A DNA stretch of 64,000 bases. Source: Tomocerus qinae. Its lineage: Eukaryota > Arthropoda > Collembola > Entomobryomorpha > Tomoceridae. Below, piece by piece: positions 12,290 to 20,806 of the stretch; position 1 is the stretch's first letter; each line of letters opens with the position of its first letter. Under the pieces are notes generated by a model, which saw nothing but the letters and a program-made list of their open reading frames with translations, ran no database searches and was not told the origin of the DNA. The position numbers were made by a program, and so were the translations under genes. The DNA is taken from the NCBI GenBank assembly GCA_020055645.1, contig CM034546.1, forward strand, positions 10,354,001-10,418,000, read 5' to 3'.

Positions 12290-12449
12290 AGTAGTATGTA
12301 TCAGAACAGTTAACCCAATTATATCCTAAAACAGTTACCATAGCTGGGCAAAAAATGCAGTCAATGGAGTTAAATTGCAATGGAGTTAAATGTGCGCGGA
12401 GTCCAAGCTGGACTCCGTGCACAGCACAGGAAAGTGCTCTTGTGTGTGT
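12290..12449 (+). repeat. Left terminal inverted repeat
   Basis: It starts AGTAGTATGTATCAGAACAG. The outer 115 bases match the right end without a difference; the next ~45 match with a few changes. It contains a direct repeat (ATGGAGTTAAATTGCA / ATGGAGTTAAATGTG). It also has an inner imperfect hairpin at 12392-12422 (GTGCGCGGAGTCC facing GGACTCCGTGCAC). TIRs of this class are the ends at which protein-primed replication starts and on which the integrase acts. Confidence 0.95.
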
Positions 12450-12535
12450 CGTGCATTTTGACAACTTAAGGAGCGAAAATTAAAAAAGTTGTTGGATGAG
12501 AGAAACCAAGTAGGTTTGAGCAAGTGGTTACGGTC

Positions 12536-12647
12536 CTGGCAACGTTTGCTGTGCATTTTGGAGCTTTTTGCGGTTCTGGCGACGTTTGCTGTGCATTTTT
12601 TGCAGACTTCTGCGGTTTTGGCTACGCGTGCTGTGCAAGCTTTTTTG
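12536..12647 (+). repeat. ~41-bp tandem repeat just upstream of the left-end gene
   Basis: About 2.7 diverged copies of a unit containing CTGGC-ACGTTTGCTGTGCATTTT. It sits between the TIR and the first ATG of the left gene, so it may act as promoter or enhancer. The plus frame shared with that gene is open through it but has no ATG. Confidence 0.6.
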
Positions 12648-12652
12648 GGACG

Positions 12653-13708
12653 ATGTCTGAGGATCCGGTTGTTTTCAGTAAGTAAAACTTATTAGTTTAT
12701 TTTATCCAAAAAATTCAAAATGTTTATTATGCAAAAAAATTCAAATTATTTGTCAAGTAAATGTTAAATTTGAATTTAATCTTGCAGGTTGCAGACCCCA
12801 AGATGACTGTACGACTTGTACAGACGAAGCATGCTGGTTCGGTGTTTATGAGGACGATGCCAGACTATGTGTTGATCAGGTCGACGATTTGTTCCAGCCG
12901 GAACGGAATCCAACCTTTTACGTTGGCCCACTCCAGGCGGATTTATGCCCCCTAACCCCGTCGAGCACCGCTGCTCCATTAACGGGAGACAATTCTGTGG
13001 CCATAGGTAAGATTTTTGATATCAATCAACAGTACTGTTAAAAAATGATGTTGTCATATCTTACTAGGTCCCCAGTAGTGATTTAGACCAATGATATATA
13101 ATAAACATGGGATATTTTTCAGGGCTGGGTGTGTCGGCGGGAATTTTGATGCTGGGCGGGGGGCTCTTCTGGGCCTTCCGTCGACAGTACTTCCCCGACA
13201 CCCTTCTCCGTATCAGAGCCTTCCTGGTGAGGAATGTGCAGACCCTGCGGAATTGGGGTCAAATAGTCCGCCAAGTTTTTACCCCCGCCCCGATTCCCGC
13301 AGGCCAGGACAACCCTGCCTATGAAGAAGGGCTTGATGCTGTGGAGCCGGTGGCAGGACCATCCGTCCCGTCTGAGAGCAATTGGGCCCCACGGTCCAAT
13401 TATGAAATCATATCAGATTCTGAGGAGGAGACTTTGGTGAATAATTTTTTGTGTTTATGCAAATTTATATTTTTTAAGAATGACAATGAATGAGAGTGAA
13501 AAACTAGATTGCTTTTCGATAAGAGAGTGTAATAGTCATTTAATGGTAATATTTTTTTCTATTTCAGTATTTCACCACCAAACGTGAACCGGAAATTGTG
13601 GCAAAGACTAAGGGGCGCCGCCCCTCTAAGAAAAATAAAACAAGGTTGACGCGGCAAAACAATGGTCCCCATGAGACGCGTTCTGGCTCCACATTTAACA
13701 TTCTCTGA
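12653..13708 (+). CDS. Spliced Cys-rich single-pass membrane protein (left-end Polinton gene)
   Basis: I assembled four exons from GT-AG sites with matching phase: 12653-12677, 12788-13006, 13123-13436 and 13568-13708, predicting 232 residues. A very short first exon (MSEDPVVF) leads into a Cys-rich segment (C-x5-C-x2-C-x4-CW). An acidic/Pro-rich stretch follows, then one TM segment (LGVSAGILMLGGGLFWAF). The cytoplasmic-type tail ends in a strongly basic region (KGRRPSKKNK). The topology suggests a virion-envelope or host-membrane protein, but I recognise no family. No signal peptide is visible, so orientation is uncertain; an unseen upstream exon is possible because the frame is open for ~150 bases before the ATG. 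It converges on the protease gene, with an AATAAA at 13818-13823. Confidence 0.68.
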
Positions 13709-13879
13709 TTGTTAATGAATTAAAATTTTTATATTTAAATGAATTTAGCTTATGAATTGCATATTTTAACTTATTAAACCATTGTGGACTGAACAAACTA
13801 ATTTTTACATTTGTTAAAATAAATAAACTGATTTTTCACCAACTTGTTGTGTCCAATCAAGAATTTATTGACTTGCCAA

Positions 13880-14362
13880 TTAATCATGTGACAGTTGAAT
13901 GTATCTATTACAAAAGTTGATAGCGTACAGTTCTATTTCTTTAAAATTAAAATTAAAAATTTCCATAACATTATCAAAGCAGCCTACACCATAACTTCTT
14001 AATGTTAAAAATAAGAAGCACAATTGTCCACAGACGTTTGAAGAGTCGTCTTGAGTAGCATAAGTTACGGCGTTGTTACAAACTCCAGGTGGTGTCTTGA
14101 TAGAATAATATTCAAACGGTTTTGCAAAAGAGTCATAGTATTCGAAAAGTCCTGGTTCTGGCAAATAAAATACAATCCAGTGCTTGCCAGGTTTACTTCT
14201 TTCGTCTGTGTTCATTACAATTGATATTGGAAATTGATGGGGCGAGAAGTCGATGCTGTCTATTTCATCCGCAGCAATAACGTAAAATGTTTTGGCTCTA
14301 ATTGGAACACTAATCTTTCGATATAAAGTTACAAGTAGAGCCAAGATTGTCTTTTCATCCAT
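13880..14362 (-). CDS. Adenain/Ulp1-like cysteine protease (PRO)
   Basis: About 160 residues from the ATG at 14362, which lies just after the capsid-gene stop. An upstream ATG at 14407 would overlap that gene by 41 nt, so I prefer the inner start. Catalytic elements appear in the usual order: His in GKHWIVFYLP, Asp in FEYYDSF, and Gln/Cys in SNVCGQLCFLFL. That is the H-D-Q-C arrangement of the adenovirus maturation protease/Ulp1 clan. In Polintons this enzyme is expected to cleave capsid-associated proteins during particle maturation. The length is typical for a minimal catalytic domain. It is the last gene of the minus-strand morphogenesis block, and a minus-strand AATAAA (13864-13869) follows the stop. 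Confidence 0.88.
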   Translation of the reverse strand: MDEKTILALLVTLYRKISVPIRAKTFYVIAADEIDSIDFSPHQFPISIVMNTDERSKPGKHWIVFYLPEPGLFEYYDSFAKPFEYYSIKTPPGVCNNAVTYATQDDSSNVCGQLCFLFLTLRSYGVGCFDNVMEIFNFNFKEIELYAINFCNRYIQLSHD

Positions 14363-14366
14363 GTCG

Positions 14367-15650
14367 TTATTTGGTGACGAATACGTTACGATCTTTATCC
14401 ACTTCAATTAAACTTTGAAATTGCCCGTAAATAACAACGTTTACGGCACTAGGAAGGGGCTTGGAAAATTTTAGTTCCAATGTTATCTTGCCTTGTTTGG
14501 TCAATTGAAATCTACCGTTCCGGTTTGACGGAAGTATGTCAAAACAATATAGCACGTTTCCTTTGATGTACTCGCCACGACTGATTCCAGGGTCCTTATC
14601 TCCAGCTTTAGTTAAAGTGTTGTAGCCCATCAAATATTGTCCATTCTCATAGTCCAATTTGAGGTCGTGATATATCATTGGTTCTCCATCGCGAGAAATG
14701 CCCACAGATGATAAATGATAATGTTGAAAATTAAATGGACTTTTTTTAAAGTTGCCAGCAAAGGCTGTAGAGTCGACCAAACCAAATATAATGTACTCTG
14801 GACTATCTCCAGCGTAAACAGCATCACAAATAGACGACAATTGCCTTTCTGGAATACTGTAGGACTTAGCTTCGACAGTTCGCACCGCATACTTGGCTCG
14901 TAGATTCTTGGCAAAGAGTTGATTCTGACTGGCAACTAATTGGTGATGAACAGTGATTTTCTTACAATAAAGCACAGCGCTTATTATTCGAAGTTTATAT
15001 GTTTTTGTAGTAGATGGAGATGCAAGGCATAATGCATCAGGATTCCGACGTAATGTTATATTTAGCGCCATATTGGGAGGTAAGAATTTCATTTGATCAA
15101 ACAAAGCGTTTTCTAGCTTCCCCATTATCTCACATTGTTTTGATCTAGCTGTAAACGCTTTTCTTTGGGTATAACCAGTATTATTGGCAAAATTATCTGG
15201 ATCTGTATCTTTAAACCAGAGTTGGGCAGTTAATCTGCTGGTTTTCTCCGCCTCTGTTTTAGTGAGTAGGGTTTTAATGTAGCTTCTGTAATGGTTATAG
15301 CCTTGGGAATCCGAAACGGGTTTGCCATTTAAAAATACGTCGGTGGTGCCAATTATGGTACTAAAAGCGTTGTTTTCAAGACCCACATCGTCAGTGTCGT
15401 CAAGTGCTGAACCATCGCTGTTAACTATAGAAACGTTGTATAAAAGAAAATTGGAGTTTAAATCTAGATAATGACTTCCGTCGGCAAGAAGTTGAAATTC
15501 TATTGGATTTAGTGAATTTTCCACACTTGTAGTTGGAAAAAATTGTTGGTATTCTTCTTTTAATACAGACGCGTCCGTAACAGGAATGCTAAACAAATCC
15601 AACTCTGGCCTCGCCACGAGCTTGGATCCTTCAAATACAGAACTTGCCAT
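14367..15650 (-). CDS. F54H12.2-family protein, probable double-jelly-roll major capsid protein
   Basis: A 427-residue intronless frame. It has the marks of the widespread animal F54H12.2-like family: an N-terminal NPIEFQLLADGSHYLDL segment, DVFLNGKPVSDSQGYNHYRS followed by YIKTLLT, a QLWFKD strand, and a C-terminal ITLELKFSKPLPSAVNVVIY strand. The alternating hydrophobic, strand-rich pattern with no TM or coiled coil suits a jelly-roll capsid protein, and its place between the basic protein and the protease suits a major virion component. The family name is recognised from sequence pattern. The capsid role is inferred from family context and gene order, and a structure prediction would settle it. 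Confidence 0.8.
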   Translation of the reverse strand: MASSVFEGSKLVARPELDLFSIPVTDASVLKEEYQQFFPTTSVENSLNPIEFQLLADGSHYLDLNSNFLLYNVSIVNSDGSALDDTDDVGLENNAFSTIIGTTDVFLNGKPVSDSQGYNHYRSYIKTLLTKTEAEKTSRLTAQLWFKDTDPDNFANNTGYTQRKAFTARSKQCEIMGKLENALFDQMKFLPPNMALNITLRRNPDALCLASPSTTKTYKLRIISAVLYCKKITVHHQLVASQNQLFAKNLRAKYAVRTVEAKSYSIPERQLSSICDAVYAGDSPEYIIFGLVDSTAFAGNFKKSPFNFQHYHLSSVGISRDGEPMIYHDLKLDYENGQYLMGYNTLTKAGDKDPGISRGEYIKGNVLYCFDILPSNRNGRFQLTKQGKITLELKFSKPLPSAVNVVIYGQFQSLIEVDKDRNVFVTK

Positions 15651-15654
15651 ATTT

Positions 15655-15945
15655 TTACTTCTTTGCAGATTTCTTACTCTTTCGCCTTTTAGCCTTTTTT
15701 GATGTTGACGCTTTGGCTTTCAATTTTGTACTGAGAGTTTTTTTAGATTTACGTTTGCCTTTACCGGTTTGTTTGATGATTCTTTTTGTTGGTTTAGATT
15801 GTTTGCGTCTTGATTTAGATTTAGAAGCCGTCAACGGAATTGTGTAATCTGGAATATCTTGCTCCATTCCACCACCAACTTGAGCGTCGGCGTCTCTCAT
15901 TGGTTCCAATTCGCACTTTTCGTTGACACAATGTACAGCTCTCAT
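15655..15945 (-). CDS. Highly basic core/pX-like DNA-binding protein
   Basis: About 96 residues from the ATG at 15945 (MRAVHCVNEKCELEP). An in-frame GTG two codons earlier is unlikely to be used. The N-terminal third is acidic/neutral with QVGGG; the rest is nearly all Lys/Arg/Ser (SKSKSRRKQSKPTKR, then KAKRRKSKKSAKK at the C-terminus). This composition fits a genome-condensing core protein such as adenovirus pX/pVII-like proteins, which adinto-like elements also carry next to the capsid genes. The start overlaps the stop region of the upstream virion-type gene, and the capsid gene starts a few bases downstream. Homology cannot be shown in such low-complexity sequence. Confidence 0.72.
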   Translation of the reverse strand: MRAVHCVNEKCELEPMRDADAQVGGGMEQDIPDYTIPLTASKSKSRRKQSKPTKRIIKQTGKGKRKSKKTLSTKLKAKASTSKKAKRRKSKKSAKK

Positions 15946-15947
15946 TT

Positions 15948-17643
15948 TCACAAATATTTTGGTTTAAAATGCAATTCCAAAGTTAAGAGATTATTACCAA
16001 ATTCAACAATTTCGCCGAATTGGTCTGTAACTGTGACACAAATTTTGTCGATGTGTTTGTTCGTCAAAGGTTTGTAGATGACTGGCGCAAATTGGGTGAA
16101 ACAGGGGACATTTATTGCTGCTGGACTGCAGCGGGCGATGTAGCGTGACAAGGATTCCCCGTCCCCGTTTGCTTCAATGATATCAATGTTGAATTGTAAA
16201 TATTGAGTTACAGCGCCAGTTTTAGGATTGAGGGGTAATGTTTTGATTTGGTTTGTTAATATTGTATTTATTGGAATGCCCAAGTAAGTGCAAATTCGCT
16301 CAGGAAGATAAACATCTTCCCCTTGTCTTAAATTAATCGAAAACAGCGAACCCTTGGGCATTATCCAGTCAGGTCTGAAAGCCTTGCACAAAGCTTGAAC
16401 TACATGGACTTCGTTTAAAGATTTTGGTTCGTCTATAGGATTGCTTCTGGTAATTGTTGCTCGTTCGCGAATATCAAATGGGGTTCCTGGTAAAATTGCA
16501 CCGAAAAATGCAGCGTCAGACACATTTTCGCACTGATAACTTCCTGCTTCGAAAGCCATTTTCGAACAACCAATGCTTTTTGCAAAATCTTCTGGAAGAT
16601 GCAGTTCCCCATTTTGAATTGTAGGAGAATAAGTGAATGCAACTTTATATTCCACCGTTGTACAAAGCTGTAGTTGCACATCCAATTTTAAGGCTTTAAA
16701 TTGGGCGTTTAGGATGGTGATAAAGTCAGATATTGCTGTTACGGTTTTAAATATTTCTATTAACTGTTTTTTTCCAGTGGAGTCTATAATATTCATTGTA
16801 AACATGGACTCCATTTTGGTTCTCGTAAAAATCCCGGTATCAGTAAAATATTCTGAAGTGTAGTTTCCCATGTTTCCCAGTGGTGATGTATAAAGAGGAT
16901 CTATGCGATTGAAACTTAATGTCCAAAATAGCATCTAGGGCAACTTTTCGAAATGCAGCGTTAAAATCATATTCCAGCCTTTCAACTTCGACATTTGTTT
17001 TTTTAACAGTTATCACTTTTCTATCCGGCAAGGTGACATCATCAGTGTAGTAAAGTTTTATTTCCGTATTCAACGGAATAAGATTCCAAAGTTCCATGTT
17101 AAATGCCTTTTGACTTCTATATACAGTATTGGGAGACACGATACCAGGCTGAGCATTGAACAGAGCTTTTAAAATGTCTGGAATAAATATGGTAATATTT
17201 GTAGTGTTGTTATATAGTTTAAACTGTCTTGGAACCGCCTGCGACGCAATTGCAAAGTTGTATGGCGGTGGGTTAAACTTTGTTCTGGCTTCTCTGTTGA
17301 CGATTTCCAAAAATTTTTTAACGTCATTTTGGCTTTTATTTATTACCACTCCAGCCCCAGTTTCAGTTTTAACAACGAGATTTCTGTTATCATCGGAAGA
17401 GAACAAGTGGGGTTCCATTACAGTATACGACGCGTTAACCAAACCTACCTCATAGGTATTTCTGTAAAAATCGTATGGTTTATACAATTTATTACAAAAC
17501 GAATTTGGTTTGTTATTCGGATATGAAGCTGTAGCATCGCTCCTTAAAATTTGTGTGTACCCCGTATTAAGTTCGACCGGGAGACTCTTGCGGGCTGAAG
17601 GTGCGTAAATGTTTGCTATTATGATTCTAAAAGAAGACTGAGA
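15948..17643 (-). pseudogene. Third ~550-residue virion-type paralog, broken by a frameshift
   Basis: Two overlapping minus frames (17643-16840 and 16934-15948) together match the layout of the two intact paralogs at 23168-24916 and 24996-26675. The shared marks are a YPNN-x-F motif near the N-terminus, EVGLVNASY, a mid-protein SSLYITTGKHGKLHF segment, a LPEDFAKSIG helix, and a C-terminal LTLELHFKP strand. Conservation switches frame near 16850, where a +1 shift is required. No in-frame ATG precedes the first half before an upstream TAG; the first in-frame Met is at 17418, inside the conserved region. So the gene lacks both a normal start and a continuous frame. It may be a decaying duplicate, a sequencing error, or (less likely) a programmed shift. 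It is flanked by the ATPase and basic protein as if co-transcribed. Confidence 0.72.
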
Positions 17644-17649
17644 CTAATA

Positions 17650-18372
17650 TTACAAGTCTTCATTATTTTGTAGCATAAGCAACAATTCTGACACAGTTTG
17701 TTTGGGCACATATATATGTGTCGTGTTCGGAATATAGTATAAAGTATTGCGAATGCGGTATCTGTTGTTTGTTAGTTGGTGGAAATCAAAAACTATATAG
17801 CCGTAAGCTTTCTTTGTGGCCTCTTGGTAGGCTTCCAATAAATATTTTGGTTTTCCCGGAGCTACTTGCTTGTTTAACGTTATAATGACACTTGAATCTC
17901 GCGGTTGGTTGAAATACACCAAATACATACCGTTGAGGGCTACGGTTCTAAGATTGTTGCAAAAGAGATTTTGTAAAATAAGTAGAACTGTACACGATTT
18001 ATGATGGCTGTCGACAGTAAACCACTTCGTAATAATTTCATTTTGTTTGTCCTTGTTCTTAAACGATAGCATTTTATCGTCAAATATTATGAGAGTATTC
18101 TCTCCGAGCATATCCTCTAAATTATCTAATTCAGTGGTGAACGTTATATTCGGTATTTTATCCCTCATCTCTGTGTAAATTGGTTGGTTAACTTCATATA
18201 CATATATGACTTTGTCAATGTTCTTATCAAAAATCACGTCTTTGTGTAATAGTAAGTCCAATGTTAATTGTGATTTACCAGATTGTGTTGGCCCAACGAA
18301 ACAAATTGTACAGGGATGGTGAAATTGAATGTCGAGGTGACATAAATGGCCACTGTGCTCACTGGACGACAT
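17650..18372 (-). CDS. A32/FtsK-HerA-like DNA-packaging ATPase
   Basis: 240 residues. Walker A is FVGPTQSGKSQLTLDLL (residues ~25-41), and Walker B is NTLIIFDDKM near residue 95. A downstream LLILQNLF strand carries the sensor-type Gln expected in this superfamily. The length agrees with Polinton/adintovirus packaging ATPases, which drive genome entry into the preformed capsid. It sits in the minus-strand morphogenesis block between a 297-residue unknown and the frameshifted virion-type gene; its stop is immediately followed by that gene's open frame. Start: the ATG at 18372, the first in frame. Confidence 0.88.
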   Translation of the reverse strand: MSSSEHSGHLCHLDIQFHHPCTICFVGPTQSGKSQLTLDLLLHKDVIFDKNIDKVIYVYEVNQPIYTEMRDKIPNITFTTELDNLEDMLGENTLIIFDDKMLSFKNKDKQNEIITKWFTVDSHHKSCTVLLILQNLFCNNLRTVALNGMYLVYFNQPRDSSVIITLNKQVAPGKPKYLLEAYQEATKKAYGYIVFDFHQLTNNRYRIRNTLYYIPNTTHIYVPKQTVSELLLMLQNNEDL

Positions 18373-18494
18373 TGCGATTGCAAATGATGAGTTTTTGAAA
18401 AGTATGCGGTTTTATGGTGAAAATAAAAGTTCAGATATATACATATATACAATTTCTTTATTTTTTTTTCACGCAGAAATCAACTGAATAGACA

Positions 18495-19388
18495 TTATTG
18501 GGAAAGTTCTTGTAGGTATTGATCAATAAGTTTGCCCAATTTACGAGTTTGAGACATGGTTAAAATAATACTTGGTCCATACCAATTCGGATAAGAAGTG
18601 TTGACAGACCGTTTCAGCATGCGGAACTTGTATGCCCCCGATGTTAGTCGAAAGGGTCGAATTAACACTTTTTCATCATTTGTTGCAAAGCAAATAGATT
18701 GGTGCCAAAATTCCAACTTTTTCAAATCTGCATCAGCAAATGGATTTCGCAAATGAGGTATAATTGATCCTTCTGGAGTATCCGCCATTTGTTTAAGAAT
18801 TTTCAACAAAAATTCAACAATCGATTGTCCTTCTTTTAATGGAAAAGTAATCCTCGAAGGTTTAGGCTGTTTCGGTCCCTTTTTGTATAAGTGAACATAG
18901 TGTTCTCCCTTGTCAGCCAAGAAACTTGACCTTACTTTTAAATCGTCAAACGTCATTGTTTTCTCGGTTTCAAAGAATTGAGGATGAGCAGGATCGTCAA
19001 AAGATGAAGCTGCTGTTATGCCGATAGAGTCCAATTCCGACATGTCAAAATACTTCTTGTCAGGGGCTTTAGAAAAATAATTCTTGCCACGCGACTTTGT
19101 TTTTTTAGCGGTTGGATACCATTCGTCTGAATCGTCCGATTCTATTTTGTCGTCTTCTTTGGTGGTCAGTTCGTCTTCGTCTCCAAAGTCTTGAGTGTCA
19201 ATGGTTAATTCCTGCGAGTTTTCAAGTTCAGACGCTTTCTTCATAATTTCTTTGTCTTGTCGAATCAACTCTTTTTCAAGAGCCTTGACGTCTTTATAAA
19301 GTTCTGCACTGAGCATTTTCTTTGGTGGTTCTTTAAAGTTTCCAATGGTCTGCTCAACCAACTGTCTCTTCTTTCCGTTTGCAATCAT
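18495..19388 (-). CDS. Unassigned 297-residue protein, N-terminal coiled coil and acidic linker
   Basis: I do not recognise the family. Residues ~20-55 are charged and helical (LYKDVKALEKELIRQDKEIMK is a likely coiled coil). A long acidic linker follows (DEDELTTKEDDKIESDDSDEW), then a basic patch. The compact C-terminal half is rich in Phe/Trp (LEFWHQSICFATNDEKVL, YPNWYGPSIILTMS). No signal peptide or TM is present. It lies between the ATPase and the divergent promoter region shared with the plus-strand cassette, so a structural or assembly role is plausible but unproven. Confidence 0.75.
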   Translation of the reverse strand: MIANGKKRQLVEQTIGNFKEPPKKMLSAELYKDVKALEKELIRQDKEIMKKASELENSQELTIDTQDFGDEDELTTKEDDKIESDDSDEWYPTAKKTKSRGKNYFSKAPDKKYFDMSELDSIGITAASSFDDPAHPQFFETEKTMTFDDLKVRSSFLADKGEHYVHLYKKGPKQPKPSRITFPLKEGQSIVEFLLKILKQMADTPEGSIIPHLRNPFADADLKKLEFWHQSICFATNDEKVLIRPFRLTSGAYKFRMLKRSVNTSYPNWYGPSIILTMSQTRKLGKLIDQYLQELSQ

Positions 19389-19863
19389 TTTTGAATAGAG
19401 GTGGTGTGAAATGTGGTTACAGTTTCGGCTCTGGAAGTGAAATGATAAACATTTGTCCGGGGATGTTAACTTTTATACCACTGCCACTAACGTTTATAAC
19501 GCAAAGCAGTAGCAGTTAAAAAATACACGTGGCATCTATGAATAACCAAATGTTAAAAAAACACGTGGCATCTATGACCAAATATGGTTTAAAAATGTAC
19601 ACTTTGCAGCTATAAATAGCCAAATATGGTTTAAAAGTACACGTGGCATGGGTAATTAAACAGATGTGGTTGGATGGGGGTGAGGGTTGGGAGTCTTCCA
19701 AATGTGTATAAAAGAAAATTTTGTTCTTTCCATTTTTGTCATTACGTTTGTGAAAGTCTCCCAGGAAAGTTCAAAGCAATGGTGGGAACATTGGAAGCTC
19801 AGTTATTATTGTGTAATCACGTTGTGAATTTAACGGCTATAGTTTTTGAAATCTTTTTTTGGC
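19389..19863. promoter_or_regulatory. Divergent intergenic region
   Basis: It separates the minus-strand 297-residue gene from the plus-strand mini-protein cassette, so promoters should face both ways. It contains three to four diverged copies of a ~35-40-bp unit with ACACGTGGCATCTATGA-x-AACCAAAT (19527-19660). These could be transcription-factor sites. A TATAAAAG lies at 19706-19713, upstream of the first plus-strand gene. The regulatory role is inferred from position only. Confidence 0.45.
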
Positions 19864-20073
19864 ATGGAAGCTAACAAAGTCAGTGCTGAAACTACTTGCC
19901 CTTTCTGTGGTTGTGGCTTTGATAAACTTTGGTATTGCTATACATGTGAAGATTTTAAATTAGCTATACACGATCGATATTCATGCCATCCCACTCAATT
20001 TTTCATGGGTTTGTGCGAAAAGCTCTGTACGGCATGTAAAGAACGATTTGATGACGATTCATCAGATCAGTAA
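19864..20073 (+). CDS. Cys/His-rich mini-protein, copy 1
   Basis: About 69 residues from the ATG at 19864, chosen because the equivalent ATG starts copy 2; a nearby upstream ATG at 19846 is not conserved. Cys pairs CPFCGC, CYTC, CHP, CEKLCTAC together with His residues suggest a compact two-zinc fold. It ends with an acidic tail (RFDDDSSDQ). I recognise no family. It may bind nucleic acid or protein and is the first gene of the plus-strand cassette. Its identity to copy 2 is highest in the second half. Confidence 0.72.
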   Translation: MEANKVSAETTCPFCGCGFDKLWYCYTCEDFKLAIHDRYSCHPTQFFMGLCEKLCTACKERFDDDSSDQ

Positions 20074-20230
20074 AAGACAATAGCATTTTTGTCATTACGT
20101 TTTTGAAAGTCTCCCAGGAAAGTTCAAAGCAATTGTGAGTACACTGGAAGCTCAGGGTTATTATTGTGTAATCACGGTGTCGTGGTATTGTGAATGTAAC
20201 AGTTATAGTTTTTGAAAATCTTTTTTTGCA

Positions 20231-20449
20231 ATGGAAGCTAACAGTCAGTCTGAAGTCAGTCCTGAAACTTTTTGCTATTATTGTGATTGTTACTTTGATA
20301 AACTTTGGTATTGCTACACATGCGAAGATTATAAATTAGCTAAACACCAACTTTATTCATGTCATCCCACCCATTTTTTCATGGGTTTTTGCGAAAAGCT
20401 CTGTACAGTTTGTCAAGAACGATTTGATGACGATTCATCAGATCAGTAA
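20231..20449 (+). CDS. Cys/His-rich mini-protein, copy 2
   Basis: 72 residues, a tandem paralog of the preceding gene. The FDKLWYCYTCED core, CHPT-HFFMG and FDDDSSDQ tail are kept, and the zinc-ligand Cys positions are conserved while surrounding residues differ (CYYCDCYFD versus CPFCGCGFD). Retention of ligands with drift between them indicates selection on both copies rather than a dead duplicate. The stop is followed within about 10 bases by the next ATG. Confidence 0.74.
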   Translation: MEANSQSEVSPETFCYYCDCYFDKLWYCYTCEDYKLAKHQLYSCHPTHFFMGFCEKLCTVCQERFDDDSSDQ

Positions 20450-20458
20450 AAGACAATA

Positions 20459-20806
20459 ATGAATTTTGGGATTGGCAGTAAAAGATTGCAGGAAAATATA
20501 ATATTTCTAGAACATCTTTGTAATTGTAACATTAACACGTTTAGCAAACTAGTAAAAAAATGTTCGCCACAGGAACTTTTGGCTATTGTTGAATGTGTTA
20601 TTAACTTTCCCGAACTTGAAAAATCAGCGAGTGAAATTAAACAATTCGCACAATTTAAAAAACAATTAGCGGTGCTTAATTCGCAAAACTGGAAATCCGT
20701 CGGCAAAAATAGAAAATCCATATTAAAATACAGAAAAGTAGTGCAGCAAATCCTATCGTTTGTGTCATATAAAATATTTGAAGCTTGCATGCCAAGAAAT
20801 GACTAG
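20459..20806 (+). CDS. Small basic helical protein (115 aa)
   Basis: It is all-helical by residue pattern (LQENIIFLEHLCNCN, PQELLAIVECVINF) with a Lys/Arg-rich second half (NWKSVGKNRKSILKYRK). A similar ~110-130-residue basic helical protein often accompanies F54H12.2-type elements, and I think this is the equivalent; that is recalled family context, not a search. A DNA-binding or capsid-scaffold role is possible. It overlaps the next gene: the ATG of the downstream frame lies in the last codons of this one. Confidence 0.7.
   Translation: MNFGIGSKRLQENIIFLEHLCNCNINTFSKLVKKCSPQELLAIVECVINFPELEKSASEIKQFAQFKKQLAVLNSQNWKSVGKNRKSILKYRKVVQQILSFVSYKIFEACMPRND

Larger units (their letters stand above)
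19733..20455 (+). repeat. ~355-bp tandem gene duplication
   Basis: The segment beginning TTTTTGTCATTACGTTT-TGAAAG, with a ~130-bp leader and a Cys/His mini-gene, occurs twice in direct tandem. The copies begin at about 19733 and 20085 and both end TCAGATCAGTAAAAGACAAT. Leader and coding parts are both duplicated. Confidence 0.88.

Noticed and set aside
12489..12695. 68-residue ORF in the left end
   Set aside because: It overlaps the ~41-bp tandem repeat and is in a different frame from the spliced membrane gene.
14675..14935. 86-residue ORF inside the capsid gene
   Set aside because: An alternative frame of a conserved gene with no support of its own.
15890..15945. Adenain cleavage site at QVGGG of the basic protein
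   Set aside because: It lacks the hydrophobic residue at the expected position of the adenain consensus, so no processing is claimed.
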